Assembly (NCBI RefSeq): GCF_003116015.1 | Contig: NZ_LGQZ01000105.1 | Coordinates: 1 to 43,377 of the forward strand | DNA: 43,377 nucleotides | From: Azospirillum sp. TSO22-1 | GTDB taxonomy: Bacteria > Pseudomonadota > Alphaproteobacteria > Azospirillales > Azospirillaceae | Direction: 5' to 3' | Shown: in pieces, positions 25,636 through 36,328 of the stretch | Layout: each line of letters begins with the position of its first letter | How positions within the stretch are numbered: the stretch's first letter is position 1 | Translations under genes and position numbers: made by a program | The notes under the pieces: model-generated | The model's database searches: none | Told to the model about the DNA's origin: nothing | The model's input: the letters and a program-made list of their open reading frames with translations, nothing else

Positions 25636-26915
25636 GCCGCGGCCTTCACGCCGGCCTGGGCGAGCAGCGGCGCCAGCGCGTCGAGCGCCCGGTCGACGAC
25701 CCGCCGGTTGTGCTCGGTCACCCGGCGCGCGCCGGTGACCACGGCGGCGCGGGCCTCGCCGTCGGTCAGCAGGCGGGCGACGGTGGCGCGCAACGCCTCC
25801 GGATCGGCGACGGCGACGGCGCCGCCCGTAGCCTCCAGCTGGTGGGTGATCTCGGCGAAGTTCCACATGTGCGGGCCGTACACCACCGCGCAGCCGAGCT
25901 GCGCCGGCTCCACCGGGTTCTGCCCGCCGTGCGGGATGAAGGAGCCGCCCATGCACACCACCGGCGCCAGCCGGTACAGCAGGCCCAGTTCGCCCATCGT
26001 GTCGGCGACGTAGACGGCGTGCCCGGCCTGCGGCAGCGCGCCCTCGGCGCGGCGGGCGGCGCTCAGGCCGCGCGCCTGCATGAGGGCGGCGATGTCCGGG
26101 CCGCGGTGCGGGTGGCGCGGCGCCACGATGGTCAGCAGGTCGGGCAGGCGGGCGGTGAGGGCCGCGTGCACCTCGGCGGCGACGGCGTCCTCGCCGGGGT
26201 GGGAACTGGCGAACAGCCAGACCGGCCGCTCCTCGCAGGCCTCGCGCAGGGCGGCGAGGTGCGCCGGGTCGGCCGGCGGCGGCTCGGCGGAGAATTTCAG
26301 GTTGCCGACGCAGGCGACCCCGGCGGCGCCCAGGGCGCGCAGCCGCTCGGCGTCGCCCTCGGTCTGTGCCAGCACGACGCGGAAGGTCGCCAGCAGGCCG
26401 CGCACCAGCCCCGGCGCGTAGCGCCAGCGTGCGAAGGAGCGCGCCGACATCCGCGCGTTGACCAGCGCCGCCGGAATCCCGCGCCGGCGCACGCCGGCCA
26501 GCAGGTTCGGCCAGATCTCGGACTCGATCCACAGCACGAGGTCGGGCCGCCAATGATCGAGGAAACGGCCGACGGCATCCGGAAGGTCCACCGGCACGTA
26601 TTGGTGTATGGCGCGTGCCGGCAGGCGGTGGGCCATCAGCGCCGCCGAGGTGACGGTGCCGGTGGTCAGCAGCACGGTGGCGTCGGGGGTGAGGGCCAGG
26701 ATGCGGTCGATCAGCACGAGCACCGAGTTCGCCTCGCCCACGCTGGCGGCGTGCACCCACACCAGCGGCCCGGCCGGGCGCGGGCGCACGGCGTGGCCCA
26801 GCCGCTCGCCGCCGCGCAGCGGGTCTTCCTTGCCGGCCGCGCGCCGGCGGTCGAGGTAGAGGCGCACCGCCGGCCCGCCGATGTAGGTCAGGCCGCGGTA
26901 GAGGGAATGAAGCAT
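25632..26915 (-). CDS. waaA: 3-deoxy-D-manno-octulosonic acid transferase (Kdo transferase)
   Basis: 427 residues. GT-B glycosyltransferase: an N-terminal membrane helix, then WVHAASVGEANSV with the catalytic Glu, LLTTGTVTSA, WIESEIWPNLL and the C-terminal donor-binding HPGEDAVAAEVH, IVAPRHPHRG and MGGSFIPHGGQNPVEPA. It transfers Kdo to lipid IVA. The ATG at 26915 fits the family start. In related genomes it follows a DUF374 gene; here the upstream neighbour is a divergent kinase gene. Confidence 0.96.
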   Translation of the reverse strand: MLHSLYRGLTYIGGPAVRLYLDRRRAAGKEDPLRGGERLGHAVRPRPAGPLVWVHAASVGEANSVLVLIDRILALTPDATVLLTTGTVTSAALMAHRLPARAIHQYVPVDLPDAVGRFLDHWRPDLVLWIESEIWPNLLAGVRRRGIPAALVNARMSARSFARWRYAPGLVRGLLATFRVVLAQTEGDAERLRALGAAGVACVGNLKFSAEPPPADPAHLAALREACEERPVWLFASSHPGEDAVAAEVHAALTARLPDLLTIVAPRHPHRGPDIAALMQARGLSAARRAEGALPQAGHAVYVADTMGELGLLYRLAPVVCMGGSFIPHGGQNPVEPAQLGCAVVYGPHMWNFAEITHQLEATGGAVAVADPEALRATVARLLTDGEARAAVVTGARRVTEHNRRVVDRALDALAPLLAQAGVKAAA

Positions 26916-27083
26916 GCGGGTATGAGCGACGACGAAAACCACCACCACGGCCGCGGCGGGGTCGCGCGCGGCGGCGGCACCTTAGCACGGGCGCGGCCGG
27001 GAATCGAACGGAGGAAAACACAACCGTTCGGCCGTGGGGAAATGCTACCGTATGTGCGTATCGGTTGGCGCGGGGGAGGCTTG

Positions 27084-29147
<2,064 letters not shown>

Positions 29148-29195
29148 CAAAAATCGTTAAATTCTAGGGAAAACCCGCAAGTCTGCGACCATCTA

Positions 29196-29224
29196 GCCAA
29201 TTCCTCCGCCGCGGAGGATTTGGC
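29196..29224. promoter_or_regulatory. Strong 29-base dyad before a small gene
   Basis: GCCAA and TCCTCCGC on the left match GCGGAGGA and TTGGC on the right around a single C at 29210; only one of the 14 arm pairs (29201 with 29219) fails. It lies 48 bases after the kinase stop and 71 bases before the next ATG. It has no T-run, so an operator or RNA structure is as likely as a terminator. Confidence 0.6.
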
Positions 29225-29295
29225 ATAGGGAGTCGTGCGCCGGAGAGCGCGAGAAAAAATACAAAGAAACCGAAGCATTGATTTGGGGGTTCGCG

Positions 29296-29469
29296 ATGGA
29301 CACCGAGACCGCCGTCACCGTTATTGCCTCTTTGGACCGGGCCGAGCACGTGTTGTCGGAAATCCGGGTGCATCAGCACGATGAGCACGGCTGGAACAGC
29401 ATCGCCCGCCAGCGCGCCCTGCTCGACGAGGCGCGCTGCCTGCTCGACCGGGCGCACGAGTGCTTGTGA
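29296..29469 (+). CDS. Small 57-residue protein of unknown function
   Basis: MDTETAVTVIASLDRAEHVL, then SEIRVHQHDEHGWNSIARQR and ALLDEARCLLDRAHECL. It is predicted to be two helices joined by a His-rich turn, without membrane segment or signal. Codon usage is like that of the neighbouring genes and GGGGGT lies upstream, so it is probably real. I know no family. It follows the kinase gene on the same strand after a strong dyad. Confidence 0.55.
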   Translation: MDTETAVTVIASLDRAEHVLSEIRVHQHDEHGWNSIARQRALLDEARCLLDRAHECL

Positions 29470-29571
29470 GGGGGGCTTGGATCGGCCTGTCCGTACCCGC
29501 CGTGTCCGCCTGAGAGCATGACGTCGGACGCTGCTGTCTACGCCCCTCTCAAATCCGGACAATCTTCTCTT

Positions 29572-29604
29572 CCGTCATGGCCGGGACAAGCCCGGCCATG
29601 ACGG
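29572..29604. repeat. Palindromic intergenic repeat
   Basis: A perfect 14-base stem (CCGTCATGGCCGGG and its complement) with a five-base loop ACAAG. This word is a common intergenic palindrome in alphaproteobacteria, where many dispersed copies occur. It lies between the small gene and the CHAP gene, which converge, and could also act as a transcript end. Confidence 0.85.
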
Positions 29605-29660
29605 TTCGGGAGGAAAAGCTGAAAGTGTGGGGCGAAAGCCCAGGAACGGCTTTCGCCGGC

Positions 29661-30416
29661 TCACTCGCTCTTCGCGGCGACCTGGACCAGCGCGCCGGGC
29701 TTGCGGCCGGGCAGGGGGCAGGGCTTGCCATCGGCGGAGGCGACCATCACGCCGCGCGACGGCTTGCGCGCCGGCAGCACCGTGTCGGGCACCATCTGCA
29801 ACGCGAAGATGGTCTGGGCCACCGCCTGCTTCGGCTTGTGGCCGGGTCGCACCGTCGGGGCGGCCGCGGGCGCCTGGGCGGTCACCAGACGGATCGCGTC
29901 GTGGCCGCCGCGGCCACGCGGAGAGATCGTGAAGCGGGGCTCCGGATCCAGGCGCTTCGCTGCGGCGCCTTCGGGCAGGATGAAGCCGTAGGTCGGGTAG
30001 ACGCGCTGGCCGAGCTGGCCGGTCGGCTCGTGCCAGACGCGGACCATGGACCAGTCGTTGTTGGCCGATACGTCGATGACGCGCATGCCGCGGCGCAGGC
30101 CGCGGGTGTTCAGCCAGGAATGGTCGACCTCGATGGTGCGGCGGTCGATGACGTTGCTGACCAGGGAGACGTGGCCGCGGTTCATGCGGCCGGCGCGCTT
30201 GAACACCAGGACCGAGCCGTCGGCCGGCGCGTGGTCGCGGGCGTAGCGGCCCTCGGCACGGTTCCACCACATCCAGGCGTCGCCCTGGATCGTGAAGTCG
30301 GAAATGGATCGGACGACGCGGACACAATCCTCCGCATGCGCGGCCGGAGATGCCATGGGGCTCAGGACAAGAAACGCCGCGAGCGAAAGGCGGATTCCCA
30401 ATCCGTTCGGCCGCAT
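29661..30416 (-). CDS. Exported CHAP-domain protein with basic tail
   Basis: 251 residues. Signal peptide (about 1-28, ending SPAAHA) followed by a CHAP-type cysteine amidase domain at about 29-135. The nucleophile is the Cys in EDCVRVVRSIS; after GSVLVFKRAGRMNRGHVSLVSNV the His is in GHVSLV, and DHSWLN supplies a polar third position. The C-terminal half (about 170-251) is Pro/Arg/Lys-rich and disordered (RPGHKPKQAV, LPARKPSRGV and LPGRKPGAL). The first half suggests peptidoglycan hydrolysis or binding in the periplasm; activity is unproven. A strong ribosome site (GGGAAGGGGG) precedes the ATG. Confidence 0.83.
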   Translation of the reverse strand: MRPNGLGIRLSLAAFLVLSPMASPAAHAEDCVRVVRSISDFTIQGDAWMWWNRAEGRYARDHAPADGSVLVFKRAGRMNRGHVSLVSNVIDRRTIEVDHSWLNTRGLRRGMRVIDVSANNDWSMVRVWHEPTGQLGQRVYPTYGFILPEGAAAKRLDPEPRFTISPRGRGGHDAIRLVTAQAPAAAPTVRPGHKPKQAVAQTIFALQMVPDTVLPARKPSRGVMVASADGKPCPLPGRKPGALVQVAAKSE

Positions 30417-30555
30417 GTTACCCCCTTCCCTTTGTATCCCCTGTTTGGCTGGGTAACACGAGGTGCGGCGAGAGTCTACCCCGATTGATTTATCTGACCA
30501 ACCAAGCCGGACATAGGCGGTCAAGCCGACCACACCCTTTCTAAGGTTATGCATC

Positions 30556-31212
30556 ATGACTCACGCCGACCCCGCGACCTTCGTCCGCGCCAACACGGCG
30601 GTCGCCCCCCCATCGCTGTTGCCGGAGCTGCGCCTGCACCTCGCCACCGAGGTGACGCCGCTGTGGGAGGCGACGGAGGCGACGCTGGCCCGCAACAACC
30701 TGCCGCCGCCCTACTGGGCGTTCGCTTGGCCGGGCGGGCAGGCGGTGGCGCGCCATATCCTTGATAACCCTGAAACTGTCCGGGGAAAGCGGGTGCTGGA
30801 CTTCGCCGCCGGCACCGGCCTGGTGGGCATCGCCTGCGCGCTGGCGGGGGCGGCGTATGTGCGCGCGGCGGAGATCGACGCCTTCGCGCTGGCGGCCATG
30901 GAGCTGAATGCGGGGCTCAACGGCGTCGCCCTGGAGGGGGTGAGCGACGACCTCGTCGGCCGCGATCTGCCGGACATCGACGTCGTGCTGGCGGGCGATG
31001 TCTGCTACGAGCGCCCGATGGCGGAGCGGGTCACCGCGTGGCTGCGGCGCATCGCCGCGGCGGGCACGCTGGTGGTGCTGGGCGACCCCGGCCGCGCCTA
31101 CGTGCCCTCCACGGGACTCGAGCTTCTGGGGCGCTACGCCGTGCCGACCTCGCTGGAACTGGAGGACCGCACGCTGCGCGAGACCAACGTCTGGCGCCTG
31201 CTGCCGGGCTGA
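30556..31212 (+). CDS. ETF-beta lysine methyltransferase-like SAM enzyme
   Basis: 218 residues. Motif I is VLDFAAGTGLVGIACALAGA; it is preceded by PPYWAFAWPGGQAVARHILD and followed by AAEIDAFALAAMELNAGLNG and VLAGDVCYERPMAERV. These blocks match the bacterial homologues of METTL20/ETFBKMT, which trimethylate lysines of the electron-transfer flavoprotein beta subunit; broader 50S ribosomal-protein methyltransferase annotation (Nnt1/PrmA-like) is often given. It has no clear ribosome site in the 10 bases upstream. TerB follows 46 bases later. Confidence 0.85.
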   Translation: MTHADPATFVRANTAVAPPSLLPELRLHLATEVTPLWEATEATLARNNLPPPYWAFAWPGGQAVARHILDNPETVRGKRVLDFAAGTGLVGIACALAGAAYVRAAEIDAFALAAMELNAGLNGVALEGVSDDLVGRDLPDIDVVLAGDVCYERPMAERVTAWLRRIAAAGTLVVLGDPGRAYVPSTGLELLGRYAVPTSLELEDRTLRETNVWRLLPG

Positions 31213-31258
31213 TCAGCGGGTCTACGCGTTATTCCCCCGACACGCTGGAGGAGGAGAC

Positions 31259-31738
31259 ATGCTGGACCGCATCAAGGCCATGTTCGAGGCCTGGGAGAAG
31301 CGCCCGCCCGGGCCGGAACACCGCGACACGCTGCACCTCGCCGCCGCCGTGCTGCTGGTCGAGGCGGCGCGGATGGACGACCGCATCGCGCCGGAGGAGC
31401 GCGCCCGCATCGCCGCCCTGGTGCGCGAGCGCTTCGGGCTGGGCGCCGAGGAGGCCGCCGACCTGCTGGCCGCCGCCGAGTCGCAGGCGCGCGGCGTGGC
31501 GCCGCACTTCAACTACGTCAGCGTGGTGGTCGAGCGCTGCCCGCCCGAGCAGCGGATGTGGCTCATCGAGATGCTGTGGGAGGTCGCCTACGCCGACGGC
31601 GAGTTGCACGCGCTGGAATCGAACCTGCTGCGCCGCATCGGCGGCCTGCTGCACGTCAGCGACGTCGAGGTCGGCGCAGCGCGCAAGCGCGTGCTGAAGC
31701 GCATGGGCCTGCCGGAGGGCACGGGGGTGTGGGAGTAG
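31259..31738 (+). CDS. TerB-family protein
   Basis: 159 residues, all helical. TerB pattern: LHLAAAVLLVEAARMDDRIAPEER and LIEMLWEVAYADGELHALES, two acidic helix-turn units (R-x-D-D and Y-A-D-G-E-L-H) that bind metal in the family. TerB proteins of this size are annotated as tellurite-resistance proteins, but most stand-alone copies have no known function. It has a strong Shine-Dalgarno (GGAGGAG). It is 77 bases before ubiD. Confidence 0.88.
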   Translation: MLDRIKAMFEAWEKRPPGPEHRDTLHLAAAVLLVEAARMDDRIAPEERARIAALVRERFGLGAEEAADLLAAAESQARGVAPHFNYVSVVVERCPPEQRMWLIEMLWEVAYADGELHALESNLLRRIGGLLHVSDVEVGAARKRVLKRMGLPEGTGVWE

Positions 31739-31815
31739 GCGCGTCATTTCCTTGACGCCGCGTCCGCTTCGCCGATGTTAGGGGCCTTCGCATCACCCGG
31801 ATCGGCGGACGCCCC

Positions 31816-33327
31816 ATGCCCTACACCTCGTTGCGCGACTTCATCGACCGGCTGGAGGCTGCCGGACGGCTCGTCGTCGTCAAGGAGCCGGTCTCCACCA
31901 TGCTCGAGATGACGGAGATCCAGACCCGCCTGCTGGCCGAGGGCGGGCCGGCGGTGCTGTTCGAGAACGTCATCAAGGCGGACGGCACGCGCTCCGAGAT
32001 GCCGGTGCTGGTCAACCTGTTCGGCACGGTGGAGCGCGTCGCCTGGGGCATGGACCGCGAGCCGCACGAGCTGCGCGCGGTCGGCGAGACGCTCGCCTTC
32101 CTCAAGCAGCCGGAGCCGCCCGGCGGCTTCCGCGAGGCGCTGGAGCTGATCCCGCTGGCCAAGACCGTGCTGTCGATGAAGCCGAAGACCGTCGGCTCGG
32201 CGCCCTGCCAGGAGGTGGTGCTGACCGGCGACCAGATCGACCTCGGCCGCCTGCCGGTGCAGAGCTGCTGGCCGGGCGAGCCGGCGCCGCTCATCACCTG
32301 GCCGCTGGTGGTCACCAAGGGCCCGACCGGCAAACGCGAGGACGACTTCAACCTCGGCATCTACCGCATGCAGGTGCTGGGGCGGAACAAGACCATCATG
32401 CGCTGGCTGAAGCACCGCGGCGGCGCGCAGCACCACCGGCGCTGGGCCGCCTCCGGAAAGACCGAGCCGCTGCCCTGCGCGGTCGTGCTCGGCGCCGATC
32501 CCGGCACCATCCTGGCGGCCGTCACGCCGGTTCCGGACACCCTGTCGGAGTACCAGTTCGCCGGCCTGCTGCGCGGCAAGAAGGTGGAACTGGTCGACTG
32601 CAAGACCGTCCCCCTCAAGGTCCCGGCGCAGGCGGAGATCGTGCTGGAAGGCCACGTCAGCCTGGACGAGACCGCCGACGAGGGGCCGTACGGCGACCAC
32701 ACCGGCTACTACAACTCGGTCGAGCCGTTCCCGGTGTTCACGGTGACGGCGATGACCATGCGGCGCAACCCGATCTACCTGTCCACCTTCACCGGCCGCC
32801 CGCCGGACGAGCCGTCGGTGCTGGGCGAGGCGCTGAACGAGGTGTTCATCCCGCTGCTGACCCAGCAATTCCCGGAGATTGTCGACTTCTGGCTGCCGCC
32901 CGAGGGCTGCTCCTACCGCATCGCCGTGGTCAGCATGAGGAAGGCCTACCCCGGCCACGCCAAGCGCGTGATGATGGGCGTGTGGTCGTTCCTGCGGCAG
33001 TTCATGTACACGAAGTGGGTGATCGTCGTGGACGACGACATCAACGCCCGCGACTGGAAGGACGTGATGTGGGCGATGTCCACCCGCATGGACCCGGCGC
33101 GCGACATCACGGTGATCGAGGGCACGCCCATCGACTACCTGGACTTCGCCAGCCCGGAATCGGGCCTGGGCGGCAAGGTCGGCCTGGACGCCACCAACAA
33201 GTGGCCGCCGGAGACCAAGCGCGAATGGGGCGAGAAGATCCGCATGGACCAGGGCGTGGTCGACGAGGTCTCGCGGAAGTGGGCGAGCTACGGGCTGCCG
33301 GGAAGCGGGACGCCGATCTGGAAGTGA
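31816..33327 (+). CDS. ubiD: UbiD family decarboxylase (4-hydroxy-3-polyprenylbenzoate)
   Basis: 503 residues, full length. Uses prenylated FMN made by UbiX to decarboxylate the aromatic ubiquinone precursor. Features seen are the N-terminal YTSLRDFIDRLEAAGRL, DDFNLGIYRMQVLGRN, the catalytic-region DEGPYGDHTGYYNSVEPFPV, FTGRPPDEPSVLGEALNEV and the ending FASPESGLGGKVGLDATNKW. The length and the ubiA gene 5 kb away suggest a role in ubiquinone rather than another aromatic pathway. A pair of REP-like palindromes follows the stop. Confidence 0.94.
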   Translation: MPYTSLRDFIDRLEAAGRLVVVKEPVSTMLEMTEIQTRLLAEGGPAVLFENVIKADGTRSEMPVLVNLFGTVERVAWGMDREPHELRAVGETLAFLKQPEPPGGFREALELIPLAKTVLSMKPKTVGSAPCQEVVLTGDQIDLGRLPVQSCWPGEPAPLITWPLVVTKGPTGKREDDFNLGIYRMQVLGRNKTIMRWLKHRGGAQHHRRWAASGKTEPLPCAVVLGADPGTILAAVTPVPDTLSEYQFAGLLRGKKVELVDCKTVPLKVPAQAEIVLEGHVSLDETADEGPYGDHTGYYNSVEPFPVFTVTAMTMRRNPIYLSTFTGRPPDEPSVLGEALNEVFIPLLTQQFPEIVDFWLPPEGCSYRIAVVSMRKAYPGHAKRVMMGVWSFLRQFMYTKWVIVVDDDINARDWKDVMWAMSTRMDPARDITVIEGTPIDYLDFASPESGLGGKVGLDATNKWPPETKREWGEKIRMDQGVVDEVSRKWASYGLPGSGTPIWK

Positions 33328-33339
33328 TGAACGGGGGGG

Positions 33340-33431
33340 CTTGCCCCCACCCCTGCCCCCTCCCCCGCTGACGCAGGGGAGGGGAAATCTCCTCCCCCTG
33401 CTAAGCGGGGGGAGGTTGGGAGGGGGGCAAG
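33340..33431. repeat. Inverted pair of REP-like palindromes (BIME-like)
   Basis: Two elements face each other. The first has stem CCCCTCCCC with GGGGAGGGG (33357-33365 and 33376-33384), the second CCTCCCCC with GGGGGAGG (33391-33398 and 33408-33415). The second is followed by the tail GTTGGGAGGGGGGCA, the same tail as in the repeats at 17984 and 18398, and the first has a related tail on the other strand. It fills the gap between convergent ubiD and the hemerythrin gene and may end both transcripts. Confidence 0.85.
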
Positions 33432-33439
33432 TGTCGGCG

Positions 33440-34279
33440 TCACCGCCGCCCGCCCCGCATCATCTCCTCCGACGCGCGCAGTGAGACCTGCGTCAGCCGG
33501 GCGCTGACGTCGAACCACGCGCGCACCGCCTCGCCGACCACGCGGCCCTGAAGCTGCGCCAGGTGCAGCGGCGTGTTCATCCGGGCGAACTCCAGCGCCG
33601 CGTCGGCGGTGGCCAGCGTCGTCCGGTTCGCCCACTGCGCCCAGGCGACACCGGCCTCGTTGACCGCGCGGGCGGCCACGGAGGGGGCGGCGGAGCCGAA
33701 CGATTCCATCCGCTCCAGAGCCGGCTGCGCGGTGCGGGTGACGGCGTCGGCGGCGCGGGCGCCGGTCTCCACCAGGGCCTTCGCCGGGCGGGTCACCGCC
33801 TCGGCGGTCTCGCGCACGCGGCGGGCCTCCTCGCGCTTGGCCTCCTCGACCTCGGTGCGTCCGGCCTCGACCTTGTCGGCGATGGCCTGCGCCTCCTCGT
33901 CGCTCAGCGCCTTCCTCACCGCCGGCAGCAGGTCCTTGCGCTCGTCGCGGACGTGCTGCTGGAACACCCGCTTCAGCTCGGCGAGCTTCTTCGGGAACTC
34001 CTCGCCGTCCTTGGGCAGGCGCTCCAGTTCGGCCAGCAGGGCGCGGGCCTGCCTGTTGTCGTTGACCGCGTCGGCGACGAGGTCCCTGGTCTCCTTGTGC
34101 TTGCGCAGCACCGGGAAGAGGTGCTGCTCCTCCAGCCGGGCGTGCAGTTCCAGCTCCTCCTTCAGTTTTGCGAACAGCGTCTCGCGGGTCTTCACCGCGC
34201 CGTCGCCGGTCTCGGCCAGCTTGCCGAACAGATCGTTGGCCCTGGCCGGGCCGGCCTGGATCATCTGCGTGATGGTCAT
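33440..34279 (-). CDS. Hemerythrin HHE domain fused to a phasin-like domain
   Basis: 279 residues. Residues about 5-145 are a hemerythrin HHE domain: KEELELHARLEEQHLFPVL supplies H-x3-E-x2-H, and FQQHVRDERKDLLP supplies H-x4-E, iron ligands of the four-helix bundle. Residues about 146-185 form an acidic/basic coiled helix. From about 200 the sequence (AVNEAGVAWAQWANRTTLA, then FARMNTPLHLAQLQGRVV and VRAWFDVSARLTQVSLRASE) has the phasin pattern of polyhydroxybutyrate granule-coat proteins. The combination suggests an iron or oxygen-sensing domain brought to PHB granules; this is inference. ATG 34279 has GGGAGT upstream; a GTG six bases earlier is unlikely. Confidence 0.8.
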   Translation of the reverse strand: MTITQMIQAGPARANDLFGKLAETGDGAVKTRETLFAKLKEELELHARLEEQHLFPVLRKHKETRDLVADAVNDNRQARALLAELERLPKDGEEFPKKLAELKRVFQQHVRDERKDLLPAVRKALSDEEAQAIADKVEAGRTEVEEAKREEARRVRETAEAVTRPAKALVETGARAADAVTRTAQPALERMESFGSAAPSVAARAVNEAGVAWAQWANRTTLATADAALEFARMNTPLHLAQLQGRVVGEAVRAWFDVSARLTQVSLRASEEMMRGGRR

Positions 34280-34499
34280 CGTCACTCCCCATGCGGTTGG
34301 CAGTGCGGCGCAACGCGTTCTTGCTGCGCCGCAGCATCGGGAGAACTGATTGTCGGCGAAACAGTTCCGCGTCGGATCATAGTTTCCGTATTGAGAACAA
34401 TGAGTGGCAAAGAGCGGCGTTTATCGCGATGTGGAAAACCGCTTCAATGCCTTCAACGCCACACGGCACCGATCCACCGCGAACCGAAGGAATTCCACC

Positions 34500-34925
34500 A
34501 TGACCGACTCCCGCACCGCCCCGTACGCCGCCCTCCTGCTGCGCGTCTCCCTGGGCGTCCTGTTCCTCGCGCACGGCCTGATGAAGGTCTTCGTCTTCAC
34601 CGTTCCCGGCACCGTCGCCTTCTTCGAGCAGATCGGCTACCCGGGCTTCTTCGCCTACCTCGTGATTCTCGCCGAGATCGGCGGCGGCCTGCTGCTGGCG
34701 CTGGGCGTGCAGACCCGGCTGGTCGCGCTGGCCCTGGCGCCGGTGATGGTCGGCGCCACGCTGCAGCACGCCGGCAACGGCTGGGTGTTCTCCGCGCCGG
34801 GCGGCGGCTGGGAGTTCCCGGCGTTCTGGACCGTGCTGCTCGGCGTGCAGGCCCTGCTGGGCGACGGCGCGCTGGCGCTGAAGCTGCCGGTGGTCGAGCG
34901 CCTGACCGCCCGTACGGCCGCCTGA
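34500..34925 (+). CDS. DoxX-family membrane protein
   Basis: 141 residues, four membrane helices. The start MTDSRTAPYAALLLRVSLGV, LFLAHGLMKVFVF, the LVILAEIGGGLLLALGV helix and GATLQHAGNGWVFS with the GGGWEFP motif are those of DoxX/YphA-type proteins, whose biochemical function is poorly known (linked to thiol/sulfur or redox stress). AAGGAA upstream supports the start. It is divergent from the hemerythrin gene. Confidence 0.9.
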   Translation: MTDSRTAPYAALLLRVSLGVLFLAHGLMKVFVFTVPGTVAFFEQIGYPGFFAYLVILAEIGGGLLLALGVQTRLVALALAPVMVGATLQHAGNGWVFSAPGGGWEFPAFWTVLLGVQALLGDGALALKLPVVERLTARTAA

Positions 34926-35030
34926 CCGCAGCCTGGGGTTTCGGAAAATCGTCTTCTGATTGCGGCGGCGTGCGGGTAGGCTCTCGGGCCTTCCGCGCGC
35001 CGCGGCGCGTTTCCGCTTCCGAAAAGCCCC

Positions 35031-36257
35031 ATGACCCGGTACCCGAAGCCCTCCGTGCCGCTGCTGGTCGCCGCCACTGCGACCGGGCCGCTGGCGCTCA
35101 ACATCTTCGTGCCGTCGATGCCCGGCATGGAGCGGGTGTTCGACGCCAGCCACGCGACGGTGCAGCTCACGCTGTCGCTCTACCTGATCGGCGTGGCGCT
35201 GGGGCAGCTGCTGTACGGGCCGCTGTCGGACCGCTGGGGGCGGCGGCCGGTGCTGCTCGCCGGGCTCGGCCTCTACGTGGCGGCCAGCCTCGCCTGCGCG
35301 CTGGCGCCCTCCATCGGGCTGCTGGTCCTCGGCCGGGCGGCGCAGGCGGTGGGCGGCTGCGCCGGCATGGTCATCGCCCGCGCCATCGTCCGCGACGCCT
35401 GGAGCCGCGAGGAGGCCACCCGGGTTCTGGCGCTGGTCATCGCCGGCATGGCGATCGCGCCGATGGTGGCGCCGGCGCTGGGCGGGTTCCTCGACGAGTG
35501 GTTCGGCTGGCGCGCCGGCTTCCTGCTGCTGGTCGGCTTCGGCGGGCTGGTGTGGGCGGCGGCGCTGCGCGGCCTGCCCGAGACGCACCGCGACCTCACC
35601 CCGCTGCCCGGCCCGACGGCGCTGTGGCAGGCCTACCGCGCGCTGCTCGGGCGGCGGCTGTTCCTCGGCTACTCGCTGGTGGTCGGCTGGATGACCGGCG
35701 GCTTCTTCGTGTTCTTGGCGGGCGCGGCGCACGCCATGAGCGTCACGCTGCACCGCCCGCCCAGCGAGTACGGGCTGTACTTCGTCCTGCTGTCGGCCGG
35801 CTACATGGGCGGCAACATGGCGGTGTCGCGGCTGGCCGGGCGGGTGCGGCTGGAGGCGCTGGCGTTCGCCGGGCTGCTGCTGTCGGTCGCCGGGCCGCTG
35901 GTCATCGGCGGCTTCCTGGCGGCCGGGCACTTCTCGCCGGCGAGCCTGTTCCTGCCGACGGTGCTGCTGTGCGTCGGCAACGGCCTGACCATCCCGGTCG
36001 CCATGACCGCCGCCGTCGGCGTCGACCTGCGGCTGGCCGGCACGGCGTCGGGCCTGGTGGGGTTCGTGCAGATGGGGATCGGCGCCGCGGCGTCGGCGGC
36101 GACCGGCCTGTTCGAGCCGGGTGACCCCGTGGTGATGGCGGCCGGCATGCTGCTGACCAATCTCGCCGCGCTGGCGGCCTGGGCCTACGCCCGCGGCGGC
36201 GGCAGAAGAAAAGGAGGACCGGCGGGGGAGGGGGAATCGGCCGTCCGGCCGGCATAA
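35031..36257 (+). CDS. Bcr/CflA-family multidrug efflux MFS transporter
   Basis: 408 residues with 12 predicted helices. Motif A after helix 2 is GPLSDRWGRRPVLLAG, and helix 4 begins GRAAQAVGGCAGMVIARAIVRD, typical of drug:H+ antiporters of the Bcr/CflA group (DHA1). The N-terminus PLALNIFVPSMPGM is characteristic. Substrate unknown. The C-terminus ends in a charged tail. It lies 105 bases after doxX and 71 bases before pmbA. Confidence 0.93.
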   Translation: MTRYPKPSVPLLVAATATGPLALNIFVPSMPGMERVFDASHATVQLTLSLYLIGVALGQLLYGPLSDRWGRRPVLLAGLGLYVAASLACALAPSIGLLVLGRAAQAVGGCAGMVIARAIVRDAWSREEATRVLALVIAGMAIAPMVAPALGGFLDEWFGWRAGFLLLVGFGGLVWAAALRGLPETHRDLTPLPGPTALWQAYRALLGRRLFLGYSLVVGWMTGGFFVFLAGAAHAMSVTLHRPPSEYGLYFVLLSAGYMGGNMAVSRLAGRVRLEALAFAGLLLSVAGPLVIGGFLAAGHFSPASLFLPTVLLCVGNGLTIPVAMTAAVGVDLRLAGTASGLVGFVQMGIGAAASAATGLFEPGDPVVMAAGMLLTNLAALAAWAYARGGGRRKGGPAGEGESAVRPA

Positions 36258-36328
36258 ACCTCTGTCCTCTTCAGCCGGCGGTCCCCATCTGCTAGACACG
36301 CTCATGTGACCCACCGGAGACGCTTTTG

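Noticed and set aside
33334..33431. G- and C-rich tracts as a G-quadruplex or origin-like element
   Set aside because: The tracts are explained by the inverted REP-like palindromes; there are no DnaA boxes or other origin features.
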